Shown piece after piece: positions 25,034 to 33,804 of a stretch of 64,000 nt of DNA (within the stretch, counting starts at the first letter, position 1; the number at the start of each line of letters is the position of its first letter). The notes under the pieces were generated by a model. It saw nothing but the letters and a program-made list of their open reading frames with translations, was not told the origin of the DNA and did not search any database. This DNA comes from Nocardiopsis_B sediminis. GTDB lineage: Bacteria; Actinomycetota; Actinomycetes; Streptosporangiales; Streptosporangiaceae. The translations under genes were made by a program, and so were the position numbers. Location: positions 62,001 through 126,000 of the forward strand of contig NZ_JBHSBH010000014.1 in assembly GCF_042650565.1 (NCBI RefSeq), written 5' to 3'.

Positions 25034-28000
25034 TTGGCCACGCCCGACCCCTCCCCCGCCCGGCCCTTCCCGGCGCTGCCCGCACAGATCGACCTGCCCG
25101 CCGTCGAACGCGACGTCCTCGCCCGCTGGAGCGAGCAGAAGGTCTTCGAACGCTCCCTGGAGCAGACCCAGGGCGGCCCCAACTGGGTGTTCTACGAGGG
25201 CCCGCCCACCGCCAACGGCCAGCCCGGCGTGCACCACGTCGAGGCCCGCGTCTTCAAGGACGTCTTCCCGCGCTTCAAGACCATGAAGGGCTTCCACGTC
25301 GACCGCAAGGCGGGGTGGGACTGCCACGGCCTGCCGGTGGAGGTCGCGGTCGAGAAGGAGCTCGGGCTCACCGGCAAGAAGGACATCGAGGAGTTCGGCG
25401 TCGCCGAGTTCAACGCCCGCTGCCGCGAGTCCGTGCTGCGCAACGTCGACTCCTTCACGGAGCTGACCCGGCGCATGGGCTACTGGGTCGACATGGACTC
25501 CGCCTACCGCACGATGGACCCGCAGTACGTGGAGTCGGTGTGGTGGGCGCTCAAGGTGATCTGGGACAAGGGCCTGCTGGTCCGCGACTACCGGATCAGC
25601 CCCTACTGCCCCCGGTGCGGCACCACCCTGTCCGACCACGAGCTCGCCCAGGGCTACGAGACCGTGGTCGACCCCTCGGTCTACGTGCGCTTCCCCATCA
25701 CCTCCGGGCCGCTGGCCACGCCCGAGACGCCCACTTCGCTGCTGGTGTGGACCACCACGCCCTGGACGCTGGTCTCCAACACAGCGGTGGCCGCGCACCC
25801 CGACGTCGCCTACGTGGTCGCCACCGACGGCACCGAGCGGCTCCTCCTCGCCGAGCCCCTGGTCGCCCAGGTCCTCGGCGACGGGTGGGAGCTGACCGGC
25901 GAGCGCTTCGAGGGCGCCGAGATGGAGCGCTGGACCTACCAGCGCCCCTTCGACATGCTCGGCTTCGACGACCCCGCGCACTACGTCATCCTCGCCACCT
26001 ACGTCACCGTCGAGGACGGCACCGGGCTGGTCCACACCTCGCCCGCCTTCGGCGCCGACGACATGGCCGCGGCCCGCCCCTACGGCCTGCCGGTGCTCAA
26101 CCCCGTGCGCGCCGACGGCACCTTCGAGGCCGACCTCGGGCTGGTGGGCGGGGAGTTCTTCAAGACCGCCGACGCCACCCTGGTGGCCGACCTCGACGAG
26201 CGGGGCCTGCTGTTCCGGCACACCCCCTACGAGCACAGCTACCCGCACTGCTGGCGCTGCCACACCCCGCTGATGTACTACGCGCTGCCGTCCTGGTACA
26301 TCCGCACCACCGCCATCAAGGACGAGCTGCTGGCGCAGAACGCCGGCACGAACTGGTTCCCCGAGAACGTCAAGGAGGGGCGCTACGGGGAATGGCTGCG
26401 CAACAACATCGACTGGGCCCTCTCCCGCAGCCGGTACTGGGGGACCCCGCTGCCGGTGTGGCACTGCGCCGATGACCACTTCACCGTGGTCGGCTCACTC
26501 GCCGAACTCGGCGGGCTCGCGGGCAGCGACCTCAGCGCCCTGGACCCGCACCGGCCCTACGTCGACGACGTGGTGTTCGACTGCCCCGAGTGCGGCGGCG
26601 AGGCCCGCCGGGTCCCCGAGGTCATCGACGCCTGGTTCGACTCGGGGTCCATGCCTTTCGCCCAGTGGGGCGCCCCGCACCACAACGAGCAGACGTTCCG
26701 GGCCAGCTTCCCCGCCCAGTACATCTGCGAGGCCATCGACCAGACCCGCGGCTGGTTCTACTCGCTGATGGCGGTCAGCACGCTGGTGTTCGGCCGGTCC
26801 TCCTACGAGAACGTGGTCTGCCTGGGCCACATCCTCGCCGAGGACGGCCGCAAGATGAGCAAGCACCTGGGCAACATCCTGGAGCCCATGGCGGTCATGG
26901 ACCGCCACGGCGCCGACGCGCTGCGCTGGTTCATGGCGGCCAGCGGCTCGCCGTGGGCGCCGCGCCGGGTGGGCCACGCGGCGCTGGAGGAGATCGTCCG
27001 CAAGGTCCTGCTGACCTACTACAACACCGTCTCCTTCTTCACCCGCTACGCCAACTCCCGCGACACCTGGGACCACTCGCTCCTGGCGCAGGCGCCGGCC
27101 CCCGCGGAGCGGCCGCTGATGGACCGGTGGCTGCTGTCGGAGCTGAACCGCGTGGTCAAGGGGGTGGACGAGGCGCTGGAGCGGTTCGACACCACCGGGG
27201 CGGGGCGGCTGCTCACGGCGTTCGTCGACGACCTCTCCAACTGGTACGTGCGGCGGTCGCGGCGCCGGTTCTGGGCCGGGCCGGGAACGGCCGCGGGGGC
27301 GGCCGCGTTCGCCACGCTGTTCGAGGCGCTGGAGACACTGACCAAGGTGATGGCCCCGCTGGTGCCGTTCCTGACCGACCACGTGTGGGCGGCGCTGCGC
27401 CGCCCCGACGCGCCGGAGTCGGTGCACCTGACGCCGTGGCCCGAGGTGCGCGAGGAGCTGATCGACACCGGGCTGTCGGAGCAGATGGCGCTCACCCGCC
27501 GCCTGGTCGAGCTGGGCCGGGCCGCGCGGGTCGACTCGGCCGTGCGCACCCGCCAGCCGCTGGGCCGCGTCCTGGTGGGCGCGGCGGGCTTCGACGCGCT
27601 GCCCGAGCAGCTGCGCGCGCAGATCACCGAGGAGCTGAACGTGCTCCAGCTCGACCCGCTCTCGGCGGTCGGCGGCGACCTGGTGGACTACACGGTCAAG
27701 CCCAACTTCCGCGCGCTCGGCAAGCGCTTCGCCAAGCGCACGCCGCTGGTGGCCAAGGCCGTCCAGGCGGCCGACCCGGCGGAGCTGGTCGCGCAGGTGC
27801 GCTCGACCGGGTGGGCCAACGTGCAGGTCGAGGGCGAGCCGGTCGAGATCAGCGCCGACGAGGTGCTCGTCACCGAGCAGCCGCGCGAGGGCTGGACGGT
27901 GGCCTCCGACGCCGGGGAGACCGTCGCGCTGGACCTGGAGGTCACACCCGAGCTCCAGCGGGCCGGGCTGGCCCGCGAGGCGATCCGCCTGGTCCAGGAC

Positions 28001-28213
28001 GCGCGCAAGTCCAGCGGCCTGGACATCTCCGACCGGATCGACCTGTGGTGGACGGCCACCGACCCCGTCTCCGCCCAGGCCCTGACCGAACACGCCCGCT
28101 CCATCGCAGGCGAGGTCCTGGCCGAGGGCTTCACCGAGGGCCGCCCCGAGGGCGAGGCCTACAGCGTGACCTCGGAGGAGTTCGGCGTCACGGTCTGGCT
28201 CCGCAAGGTCTGA
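25034..28213 (+). CDS. ileS: Isoleucyl-tRNA synthetase
   Basis: 1059-residue class I synthetase charging tRNA-Ile. YEGPPTANGQPGVHHVEARV contains the HIGH-type motif (GVHH, ~64-68), GRKMSKHLGN (~606) the KMSKS loop. The CP1 editing domain lies between them (LLVWTTTPWTLVSNTAVA). Cys pairs in CPRCGTTLSDHE, CWRCHTPLMYYALP and CPECGGEARR suggest zinc sites. I chose the TTG at 25034 because GGAAAGG sits 8 bases before it and the T-box ends there; the frame is open upstream but inside the riboswitch. Expression should rise when tRNA-Ile is uncharged. Confidence 0.97.
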   Translation: MATPDPSPARPFPALPAQIDLPAVERDVLARWSEQKVFERSLEQTQGGPNWVFYEGPPTANGQPGVHHVEARVFKDVFPRFKTMKGFHVDRKAGWDCHGLPVEVAVEKELGLTGKKDIEEFGVAEFNARCRESVLRNVDSFTELTRRMGYWVDMDSAYRTMDPQYVESVWWALKVIWDKGLLVRDYRISPYCPRCGTTLSDHELAQGYETVVDPSVYVRFPITSGPLATPETPTSLLVWTTTPWTLVSNTAVAAHPDVAYVVATDGTERLLLAEPLVAQVLGDGWELTGERFEGAEMERWTYQRPFDMLGFDDPAHYVILATYVTVEDGTGLVHTSPAFGADDMAAARPYGLPVLNPVRADGTFEADLGLVGGEFFKTADATLVADLDERGLLFRHTPYEHSYPHCWRCHTPLMYYALPSWYIRTTAIKDELLAQNAGTNWFPENVKEGRYGEWLRNNIDWALSRSRYWGTPLPVWHCADDHFTVVGSLAELGGLAGSDLSALDPHRPYVDDVVFDCPECGGEARRVPEVIDAWFDSGSMPFAQWGAPHHNEQTFRASFPAQYICEAIDQTRGWFYSLMAVSTLVFGRSSYENVVCLGHILAEDGRKMSKHLGNILEPMAVMDRHGADALRWFMAASGSPWAPRRVGHAALEEIVRKVLLTYYNTVSFFTRYANSRDTWDHSLLAQAPAPAERPLMDRWLLSELNRVVKGVDEALERFDTTGAGRLLTAFVDDLSNWYVRRSRRRFWAGPGTAAGAAAFATLFEALETLTKVMAPLVPFLTDHVWAALRRPDAPESVHLTPWPEVREELIDTGLSEQMALTRRLVELGRAARVDSAVRTRQPLGRVLVGAAGFDALPEQLRAQITEELNVLQLDPLSAVGGDLVDYTVKPNFRALGKRFAKRTPLVAKAVQAADPAELVAQVRSTGWANVQVEGEPVEISADEVLVTEQPREGWTVASDAGETVALDLEVTPELQRAGLAREAIRLVQDARKSSGLDISDRIDLWWTATDPVSAQALTEHARSIAGEVLAEGFTEGRPEGEAYSVTSEEFGVTVWLRKV

Positions 28214-28260
28214 CCCGGTAGCCCACTGCATCCTCCCGGAGGCCGTGGGCCCGGTTGAGC

Positions 28261-28299
28261 CGGCCCTGGGGCGGACACGTGGTGTCCGCCCCAGGGCCG
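28261..28299. terminator. Strong bidirectional terminator hairpin after ileS
   Basis: A perfect 18-bp inverted repeat (CGGCCCTGGGGCGGACAC and its complement) around a 3-base loop, 48 bases after the ileS stop. It faces the convergent membrane-protein gene. Confidence 0.8.
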
Positions 28300-28479
28300 T
28301 TCATGTCTGCGGGTGTCCCGTGCCTGCGTGCCGGCGCTCCATGGGTCGGCGGATGCATAGGGGATACCGGTGGTCGCCGGTGGGCTTTCCCGTTCATGTG
28401 CCGCGCCGGTCCCGCGAAGATGCGCGACCCGGGCAGGCGACGACCGGAGGCTCAGAGGCCGGTGAGCCGCGGGCGGGTA

Positions 28480-30078
28480 TCAGTCGTCGGCCGGCTTGGG
28501 GCGGGTGAGGACCGCGGTGGAATCCGGGTCGGAATCGGCGTCGCCGGGTCGGGCCGTGTCGACCGGGGCCGCGTCGGACACGGCCTGCGCGGTGCCGGTC
28601 CCGTCCGCGGGGGCCGCTTCCGTGTCCGAGGGGGTTTCCGCGGGCTGGGATTGGCCCGCGTCCTCCACGGGATCCGGGTCCGAAGCCGACTCGTCATCGG
28701 GGGCGGCCTGCGCCGGCGCATCGCCGGAGGATCGGACGAACGCGTCCGTGGTGTCGAGGTCGACGTCCTCGGCTCCCGCCGCCGTGGCCGGGGTGGCGGA
28801 GCCGGCCTCGGGCGCTTCGACGTCGTCGACGGACGGCGCGATATCGGCGCGGGTTTCGGCGTCGTCCACCAGAGCGGAGGCGGAGTCCGCGGCGGGAGTG
28901 GGAGCCGCGTCCGGGGTGTCGTCGTCCGGGACAACGGCCTGCGGCTCGACGTCGGAGGGGCCGTTGGCGGCTTCCACGGCGTCGGCCCCGTCCTCGGGGA
29001 CGACGTCGACGGCTTCCGGGGCCGCGACGGTGTCGTCGGCCTGAGCGGGATCGGTGGCGGCCGCCGCGTCCTCGGTGGTGTCCTGCTGCTCGGCGGCCGC
29101 CCGGGGGTCGTCCCCGGCCGGGGCCGTCGCGCTGTTCTGGAGCCGGGAGACGAAGGCACCGAAGGACGTGGTCTCGTCGGCTGCCGCGTGGTCGTCGTCG
29201 GCGAAGACGGCATTCGGGGTGTCGCCGGGGACCGCGGACGCGTCGGCGCCCTCTTCTTCCTCTTCGTCGGTGCGGCCGGAATCGGCCGTGGCCCCGGCTG
29301 GCGGAGCGAGATCAACGGGATCGGTCGCGCCGTCCGCCGAATCGCTCGTGCCGGACCGGTCCGCTGCGTCGCCCGGATCGGTGGGGTCGGGCTCCGCGCC
29401 GGGCGTTTCGGCCGCAGAGGCGGTGCCGACCGCCTCCATGGCGGACGCGTGCTCGACGGCCGGGGCGGCTGCGGAAGACGGCGCGGGGACGTCCGGAGAG
29501 TCCGCAGAGTCGGGGGCCGCGGAGTCGGGGGCCGCGGAGTCGGGGGGGTCCGGTGATGTGTGGTTCAGCGGGGACCCGGGGGCGCCGAACACCGACAAGC
29601 GCGCGCCTGGATCGTGTTCGGCGTCCGGGTCCCGCGTGGCCGGCGGGCCGGCGGGTGCCGGGCCGGTGGGGCCGCGGTTCTCCGCGTGGTCGTGCGGGGT
29701 GGGCCGCGGGATGCCCCACGGCGGTGCGCCCGATTGGACCGACGCCCGCGCCGGCTCGCCGGCCGGCGCGGGTGCGTATGTCGGGCGGTCCTCGAACCCG
29801 GTGGCCGGCCCTGCGGCCGCGGTCATCGCGGCCGGGACGGACGCCTTCCCCAAACCGTCCGTCCGGGACGCCGGCACCGGAGTGGCCGCACGTTCCTGTG
29901 TCCGAACCTGCCCGATACCCAGCTCCGACCGGCTTCTGACCAGTTCGACCGCGAACGTGACGGCCCCGAGGCCGCCCAGGACGAGGGCGATGTAGACCAG
30001 GGTGGTCTCGGCGAGCACCACGGCCACCGCGATGACGACCAGGGCCGCCACGAGGATGACCAGGCTGAGGATGAACAC
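28480..30078 (-). CDS. Membrane protein with long acidic disordered domain, function unknown
   Basis: 532 residues. The first ~55 carry two adjacent membrane helices (FILSLVILVAALVVIAVAVV; LVYIALVLGGLGAVTFAVEL). The remaining ~475 are Ala/Asp/Pro/Ser/Glu/Thr-rich low complexity with almost no Lys or aromatics, and include a short DSAAP repeat encoded by a 15-bp tandem unit at 29507-29550. Start is GTG. It lies 88 bases downstream of divIVA in the same direction, so it may be expressed with the division cluster. No family is recognised. A polar-growth or envelope role is only suggested by position. Confidence 0.75.
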   Translation of the reverse strand: MFILSLVILVAALVVIAVAVVLAETTLVYIALVLGGLGAVTFAVELVRSRSELGIGQVRTQERAATPVPASRTDGLGKASVPAAMTAAAGPATGFEDRPTYAPAPAGEPARASVQSGAPPWGIPRPTPHDHAENRGPTGPAPAGPPATRDPDAEHDPGARLSVFGAPGSPLNHTSPDPPDSAAPDSAAPDSADSPDVPAPSSAAAPAVEHASAMEAVGTASAAETPGAEPDPTDPGDAADRSGTSDSADGATDPVDLAPPAGATADSGRTDEEEEEGADASAVPGDTPNAVFADDDHAAADETTSFGAFVSRLQNSATAPAGDDPRAAAEQQDTTEDAAAATDPAQADDTVAAPEAVDVVPEDGADAVEAANGPSDVEPQAVVPDDDTPDAAPTPAADSASALVDDAETRADIAPSVDDVEAPEAGSATPATAAGAEDVDLDTTDAFVRSSGDAPAQAAPDDESASDPDPVEDAGQSQPAETPSDTEAAPADGTGTAQAVSDAAPVDTARPGDADSDPDSTAVLTRPKPADD

Positions 30079-30166
30079 GGGAAGTGAGAGCCTTTACTCA
30101 AGGGTTCTGCTGTTCATCTGCGCGGAGCCTATCCGCGCAGTTGTTCAGTTGTGGTCGCCGTACGGG

Positions 30167-31066
30167 TCAGCGGCGCTCGTGCGGAGCATCGGGGTGGTAG
30201 CCGCCGTGCTGGACCGGTTCGGGCTGCGCGAACGGGTTGCCGGTGGGCGCACCGCCGACAGGGCCGCCGTGCTGGAGTGACGGGGTCCCGCCGGTGGGGG
30301 CCATCGTCTGGAAGCCGCCCGTGGTGGCAGGGCCGGGTGCACCCGGCTCGTTGGCGCCCTCGGCGAGCTCGCGGAGCTGGCGCTCGAAGTAGTCCTTGAG
30401 CCGGCTGCGGTACTCGCGCTCGAAGTCCTTGAGCTCGCTGACCTTGTGCTCCAGTTCCTCGCGCTGCTGCACGAGGGAGCCCATGACCTGGCGGTGGCGC
30501 TCCTGGGCGTCGCGGTCGAGGTTCTCGGAACGGGCGCGGGCCTCGTTCACGATCTGCTCGGCCTGGCGGCGGGCCTTGCCGAGGATGTCGTCGGCCTCGT
30601 GGCGCGCGCGCCCGAGGGTTTCGTCGGCTTCCCGGCGGGCGTCGGAGATGGCCTGGTCGGCGGTCTGCTGGGCGAGGGCGAGGACCCGCGCGGCGGTGTC
30701 CATGTTCTCCTCGGAACCCGGCAGGCCCATGCTCTGGGCCATGGCCGGCATGGGGGGCTGCTCGACGACCGGCTGGACCGGCTGCGGGATGGGCTCGGGC
30801 CGCACCGGCTCGGGCTGCGGGGGGGGTTCCGGAGCGAGCTGTTCCGGCGGCGGAGCCTGCTGGAAGTCCTGCATGCCGGCGTTGGGGACCTTGCCCCGCA
30901 GGCACTCGGCGAGCTTGCCCCGCAGCTCCTCGTTCTCCTGGATCAAGCGGTCGAGCTCGGACTCGACTTCGTCGAGGAACGCATCAACCTCTTCCTCGTC
31001 GTACCCCGGCCGTAGCCGGGTCGTACTGAACTGCTTATTCCGCACATCCGCGGGTGTCAGCGGCAT
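30167..31066 (-). CDS. divIVA: DivIVA/Wag31 polar growth and septum protein
   Basis: 299 residues. The membrane-curvature-binding N domain PLTPADVRNKQFSTTRLRPGYDEEEVDAFLDEVE is intact. A Pro/Glu-rich linker (~70-110) and a long coiled coil (~120-235; EADETLGRARHEADDILGKA) follow, with a Gly/Pro-rich tail. In filamentous actinobacteria DivIVA marks hyphal tips and directs polar wall growth. ATG is preceded by AAGGAG. A promoter candidate lies at 31105-31132, so it can be expressed apart from the upstream yggT-sepF genes. Confidence 0.96.
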   Translation of the reverse strand: MPLTPADVRNKQFSTTRLRPGYDEEEVDAFLDEVESELDRLIQENEELRGKLAECLRGKVPNAGMQDFQQAPPPEQLAPEPPPQPEPVRPEPIPQPVQPVVEQPPMPAMAQSMGLPGSEENMDTAARVLALAQQTADQAISDARREADETLGRARHEADDILGKARRQAEQIVNEARARSENLDRDAQERHRQVMGSLVQQREELEHKVSELKDFEREYRSRLKDYFERQLRELAEGANEPGAPGPATTGGFQTMAPTGGTPSLQHGGPVGGAPTGNPFAQPEPVQHGGYHPDAPHERR

Positions 31067-31104
31067 GTTCGTCTCCTTGGCGCGCTTGGACTCTGTCCGT
31101 AGGG

Positions 31105-31132
31105 ACGCTACCTGATCGTGACCTTACGGCAA
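31105..31132 (-). promoter_or_regulatory. divIVA promoter candidate
   Basis: TTGCCG (31127-31132) and TAGCGT (31105-31110) on the minus strand, 16-base spacer, about 40 bases upstream of the divIVA start. Confidence 0.5.
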
Positions 31133-31196
31133 TCCAGATCATGACCAAGACCACATATCGGAACCAGAGGCTATCTTTTCCGACATCTGTGACCTT

Positions 31197-31493
31197 CTAG
31201 ACGACCGGGATCGAGTTTCTCACGATCGAGCTGAGGATCACCACGACGAGGAAGAGGACGGTGAAGCTCAGGTCCAGCGCCACACTCCCCAAACGTACGG
31301 GCCTGATGAACCGACGCAGGAACCTCAACGGGGGGTCGGTGATCGTATAGGTCGTCTCTGCCAGTACCAGGACGAACCCGCTCGGTCGCCACGATCTCGC
31401 GAACGACTGCACGAGTTCGAAGACGAGCCGTCCGATCAGCACCAGCAGAAAGATCTGTAGTGCGTACCAGACGATGGTCAAGACGATACTCAC
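31197..31493 (-). CDS. YggT/YlmG-family membrane protein
   Basis: 98 residues with two hydrophobic segments (IVLTIVWYALQIFLLVLIGR; ALDLSFTVLFLVVVILSSIV) around ITDPPLRFLRRFIRPVRLG, the YggT signature. The family sits between sepF and divIVA in Gram-positives and is linked to division or envelope assembly. I chose GTG 31493 (MSIVLTIVW); an upstream in-frame start adds only six residues. Confidence 0.88.
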   Translation of the reverse strand: MSIVLTIVWYALQIFLLVLIGRLVFELVQSFARSWRPSGFVLVLAETTYTITDPPLRFLRRFIRPVRLGSVALDLSFTVLFLVVVILSSIVRNSIPVV

Positions 31494-31532
31494 GGTCGTT
31501 CCCCGACCCAATCTCTGGACATCAGTGATGCT

Positions 31533-32057
31533 CTAACTCTGATTGAAGAACCCTCGCTCAGCGATACGTGCCTTGTCTTCAGCGGTCACCTCAACATTAG
31601 CCGGGGAGAGCAGGAAGACCTTGTTCGTGACCCGCTCGATGTCACCGTGCAGGCCGAAGATCAACCCCGCCGCGAAGTCGACCAGACGCTTGGCGTCACT
31701 GTCGACCATCTCGGTGAGGTTCATGATCACCGGTATCCCTTCCCGGAAATGCTCTCCGATAGTACGCGCTTCGTTGTACGTGCGCGGATGGAGTGTCGTG
31801 ATTCGAGCGAGGTCCGCGGTGGCCGGTCTGGCATGGGGGGTGGCGCGCCGCTCGCCGGCGGAGGCGGCGTGGCCGTCCGCATCCGTCATGGAGTCGGCTC
31901 GGGGGTCGCCCTGGGAGTCGGTGTCCCGGTCACGCCGGTCCTCGGCGCCTTCATCGAAGTCGTCGAAGTCATCATATTCGTCCGCATAGCGGTGATCGTA
32001 GCGGTCGTCCTCCACGAGGCCGAGGTAGACCGCCATCTTGCGCATCGCGCCGGCCAT
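31533..32057 (-). CDS. sepF: Cell division protein SepF
   Basis: 174 residues. An N-terminal amphipathic helix (MAGAMRKMAVYLGLVEDD) is likely the membrane anchor. An acidic Asp/Arg-rich linker follows. The C-terminal domain (LHPRTYNEARTIGEHFREGIPVIMNL...DFAAGLIFGLHGDIERV...FLLSPANVEV) polymerises and binds FtsZ. Actinobacteria lack FtsA/ZipA, so SepF is the main FtsZ membrane anchor. ATG 32057 follows GGAGGACAAGAG. Confidence 0.95.
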   Translation of the reverse strand: MAGAMRKMAVYLGLVEDDRYDHRYADEYDDFDDFDEGAEDRRDRDTDSQGDPRADSMTDADGHAASAGERRATPHARPATADLARITTLHPRTYNEARTIGEHFREGIPVIMNLTEMVDSDAKRLVDFAAGLIFGLHGDIERVTNKVFLLSPANVEVTAEDKARIAERGFFNQS

Positions 32058-32171
32058 CTCTTGTCCTCCGTCGTCCCTGTGGTGCGGCACCGCAGATGAC
32101 TATTCCGTGTTCGCCCAGGTCCGCCGGTCGGGCGAACTCGACAGATGGGCGCCAAGGTCCATGTGGGGACA

Positions 32172-32960
32172 TTACCCCACGATCGGGCCACGATCATCGA
32201 GCAACGCCGTGCCCACCCGCAGGTGTGTCGCACCCTGGGCGATCGCCGCTTCGAGGTCGGCGCTCATGCCCGCCGACACCGTCCTGGCCTGAGGGTAGCG
32301 ACCCCGGACACGCTCGGCGACCTCATAAAGCCGCGCGAACGCCGATCCGGGATCGCCCTCACGCGGCGCGACCGCCATGACACCGCCCAGGACCAGCCCG
32401 TCCTCGGCCGCGATCGTGTCGGCGATCCCGAGGACGTCGCGCGTGTCGGCACCACCCCGGGGACCCAAAACCCCAGGTGAGGAGCTTGGATCCAGGTTGA
32501 CCTGCACGAGGCAGGTGAGCCGCCGCCCCTCCGCTCGCACGCGCCGGCCCAGCTCGTGGACGAGCCGCGGCCGGTCCACGGAGTGCACGACGTCGGCGTA
32601 GCGCGCCGCCGATTTGGCCTTGTTCGTCTGAAGCTGGCCGATGAAGTGCCATCTCAGGTCGAGATCGGCGGACTCCGCGGCCTTGGGCGCGGCCTCCTGG
32701 TCGCGGTTCTCGCCGATGTCGCGCACGCCGAGTTCCGCGAGGATGCGCACGTCGGAGGCGGGGAAGGTCTTGGTGACGGCGATGAGGGTCACATCGCCGG
32801 CGGGGCGGCCGGCGGCGGCGCAGGCGCGCGCCACGCGGTCGCGCACCGATTCGAGGTTCGCCGCGATGCGCGCGGCGCGCCCCTCGGGGACACCTTCCGG
32901 GCCCGTCGCGCCCTGCCGCCCGCCCGGCGGCGTGGCCCCGGCACGGCCGTCGTCCGCCAT
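32172..32960 (-). CDS. YggS-family PLP-binding protein (PLP homeostasis)
   Basis: 262-residue single-domain alanine-racemase-like barrel that binds pyridoxal phosphate without known catalysis. TLIAVTKTFPASDVRILAEL carries the PLP lysine. IGENRDQEAAPKA, WHFIGQLQTNKAK and LSAGMS-type AGMSADLEAAIAQGATHLRVG are family blocks. Its ATG lies two bases after the pgeF stop (TGA-CC-ATG), so translation is coupled. Confidence 0.93.
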   Translation of the reverse strand: MADDGRAGATPPGGRQGATGPEGVPEGRAARIAANLESVRDRVARACAAAGRPAGDVTLIAVTKTFPASDVRILAELGVRDIGENRDQEAAPKAAESADLDLRWHFIGQLQTNKAKSAARYADVVHSVDRPRLVHELGRRVRAEGRRLTCLVQVNLDPSSSPGVLGPRGGADTRDVLGIADTIAAEDGLVLGGVMAVAPREGDPGSAFARLYEVAERVRGRYPQARTVSAGMSADLEAAIAQGATHLRVGTALLDDRGPIVG

Positions 32961-32962
32961 GG

Positions 32963-33685
32963 TCAGGACCGCCAGACGTAGCCGGCGAACCGCCCGGTCC
33001 GGGCGTCGCGCCGATGGGAGAAAAGGTCGCGCGTCTCCAGGGTGCAGCGCTCGTCGGCGGATATGTGGCCTACTCCGGCCGACCGCAATTGGGCGGTCAC
33101 CGCGGCGCGCATGTCGATGCCCGCGGTCCCGGCGCGGGTGCGGCTGGCGCCCTCGGGGGTCGAGCGGGCGACCTCCTCCTGCATCTCCGGGGGCACTTCG
33201 TAGCAGTGGCCGCAGATGGAGGGGCCCAGCGCCACGCTGATCCGGTCGCGCCGCGCCCCCTGGGCGACCATGGCGTCCACCAGCACCCCCGCCACCCCGG
33301 CGGCGGTGCCCTTGCGCCCGGAGTGGGCGGCGCCGATCACCCCGGTGCCGGGGTCGGCGGCGAGGATGGGCAGGCAGTCGGCGGCGAGGGTGGCCAGTAC
33401 GAGGTCGGACCGGGCGGTCACCACCGCGTCGACCCGGCCGACCACGCCCGGCCGCTCGGCGACGGCGGCGTCGGCGCTGTGCACCTGGTCCATCCACACG
33501 ACGCGCTCGTGGTCGAAGCCCAGCTGGCCGGCGGCGATCACGCGGTTGCGGCGCACCGCATCGGGGTCATCGGGGACCCCCATGCCGAGGTTGAGGGTGT
33601 CGTAGGGGGCGGCGCTGACCCCGCCGTCGTAGCGCCGGGTGAAACCGGCGGACACGCCCGGCCCCAGCTCGATCACGGCACTCAT
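32963..33685 (-). CDS. pgeF: PgeF/YfiH-type multicopper-like oxidase (peptidoglycan editing factor)
   Basis: 240 residues. VVWMDQVHSADAAV, LATLAADCLPILAADP, GAAHSGRKGTAAGVAG and LGPSICGHCYEVPPEM carry the conserved Cys/His zinc or copper site. In other bacteria this family keeps muropeptide composition correct. It follows ftsZ and precedes yggS, the standard order in the cluster. The ATG is at 33685. Confidence 0.92.
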   Translation of the reverse strand: MSAVIELGPGVSAGFTRRYDGGVSAAPYDTLNLGMGVPDDPDAVRRNRVIAAGQLGFDHERVVWMDQVHSADAAVAERPGVVGRVDAVVTARSDLVLATLAADCLPILAADPGTGVIGAAHSGRKGTAAGVAGVLVDAMVAQGARRDRISVALGPSICGHCYEVPPEMQEEVARSTPEGASRTRAGTAGIDMRAAVTAQLRSAGVGHISADERCTLETRDLFSHRRDARTGRFAGYVWRS

Positions 33686-33736
33686 GTTCTGGGCTGTTCC
33701 TCCTGGGACCGATGGTGCGGGTCTGGGCAAAAGCGT

Positions 33737-33764
33737 ACCGGCGGCGGGATGTCCCGCCGCCGGT
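33737..33764. terminator. Hairpin after ftsZ
   Basis: A perfect 13-bp stem (ACCGGCGGCGGGA and its complement) with a 2-base centre, in the 119-base gap between ftsZ and pgeF. It may partly uncouple ftsZ from the downstream genes. Confidence 0.65.
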
Positions 33765-33804
33765 AGGACCGTGCGATCTGCCGTTGTCCGCGCTCTCGGC
33801 GCGA

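Noticed and set aside
28255..29556. 433-codon plus-strand ORF
   Set aside because: Gly/Arg/Val-rich antisense shadow of the disordered membrane protein; no start signal or motif.
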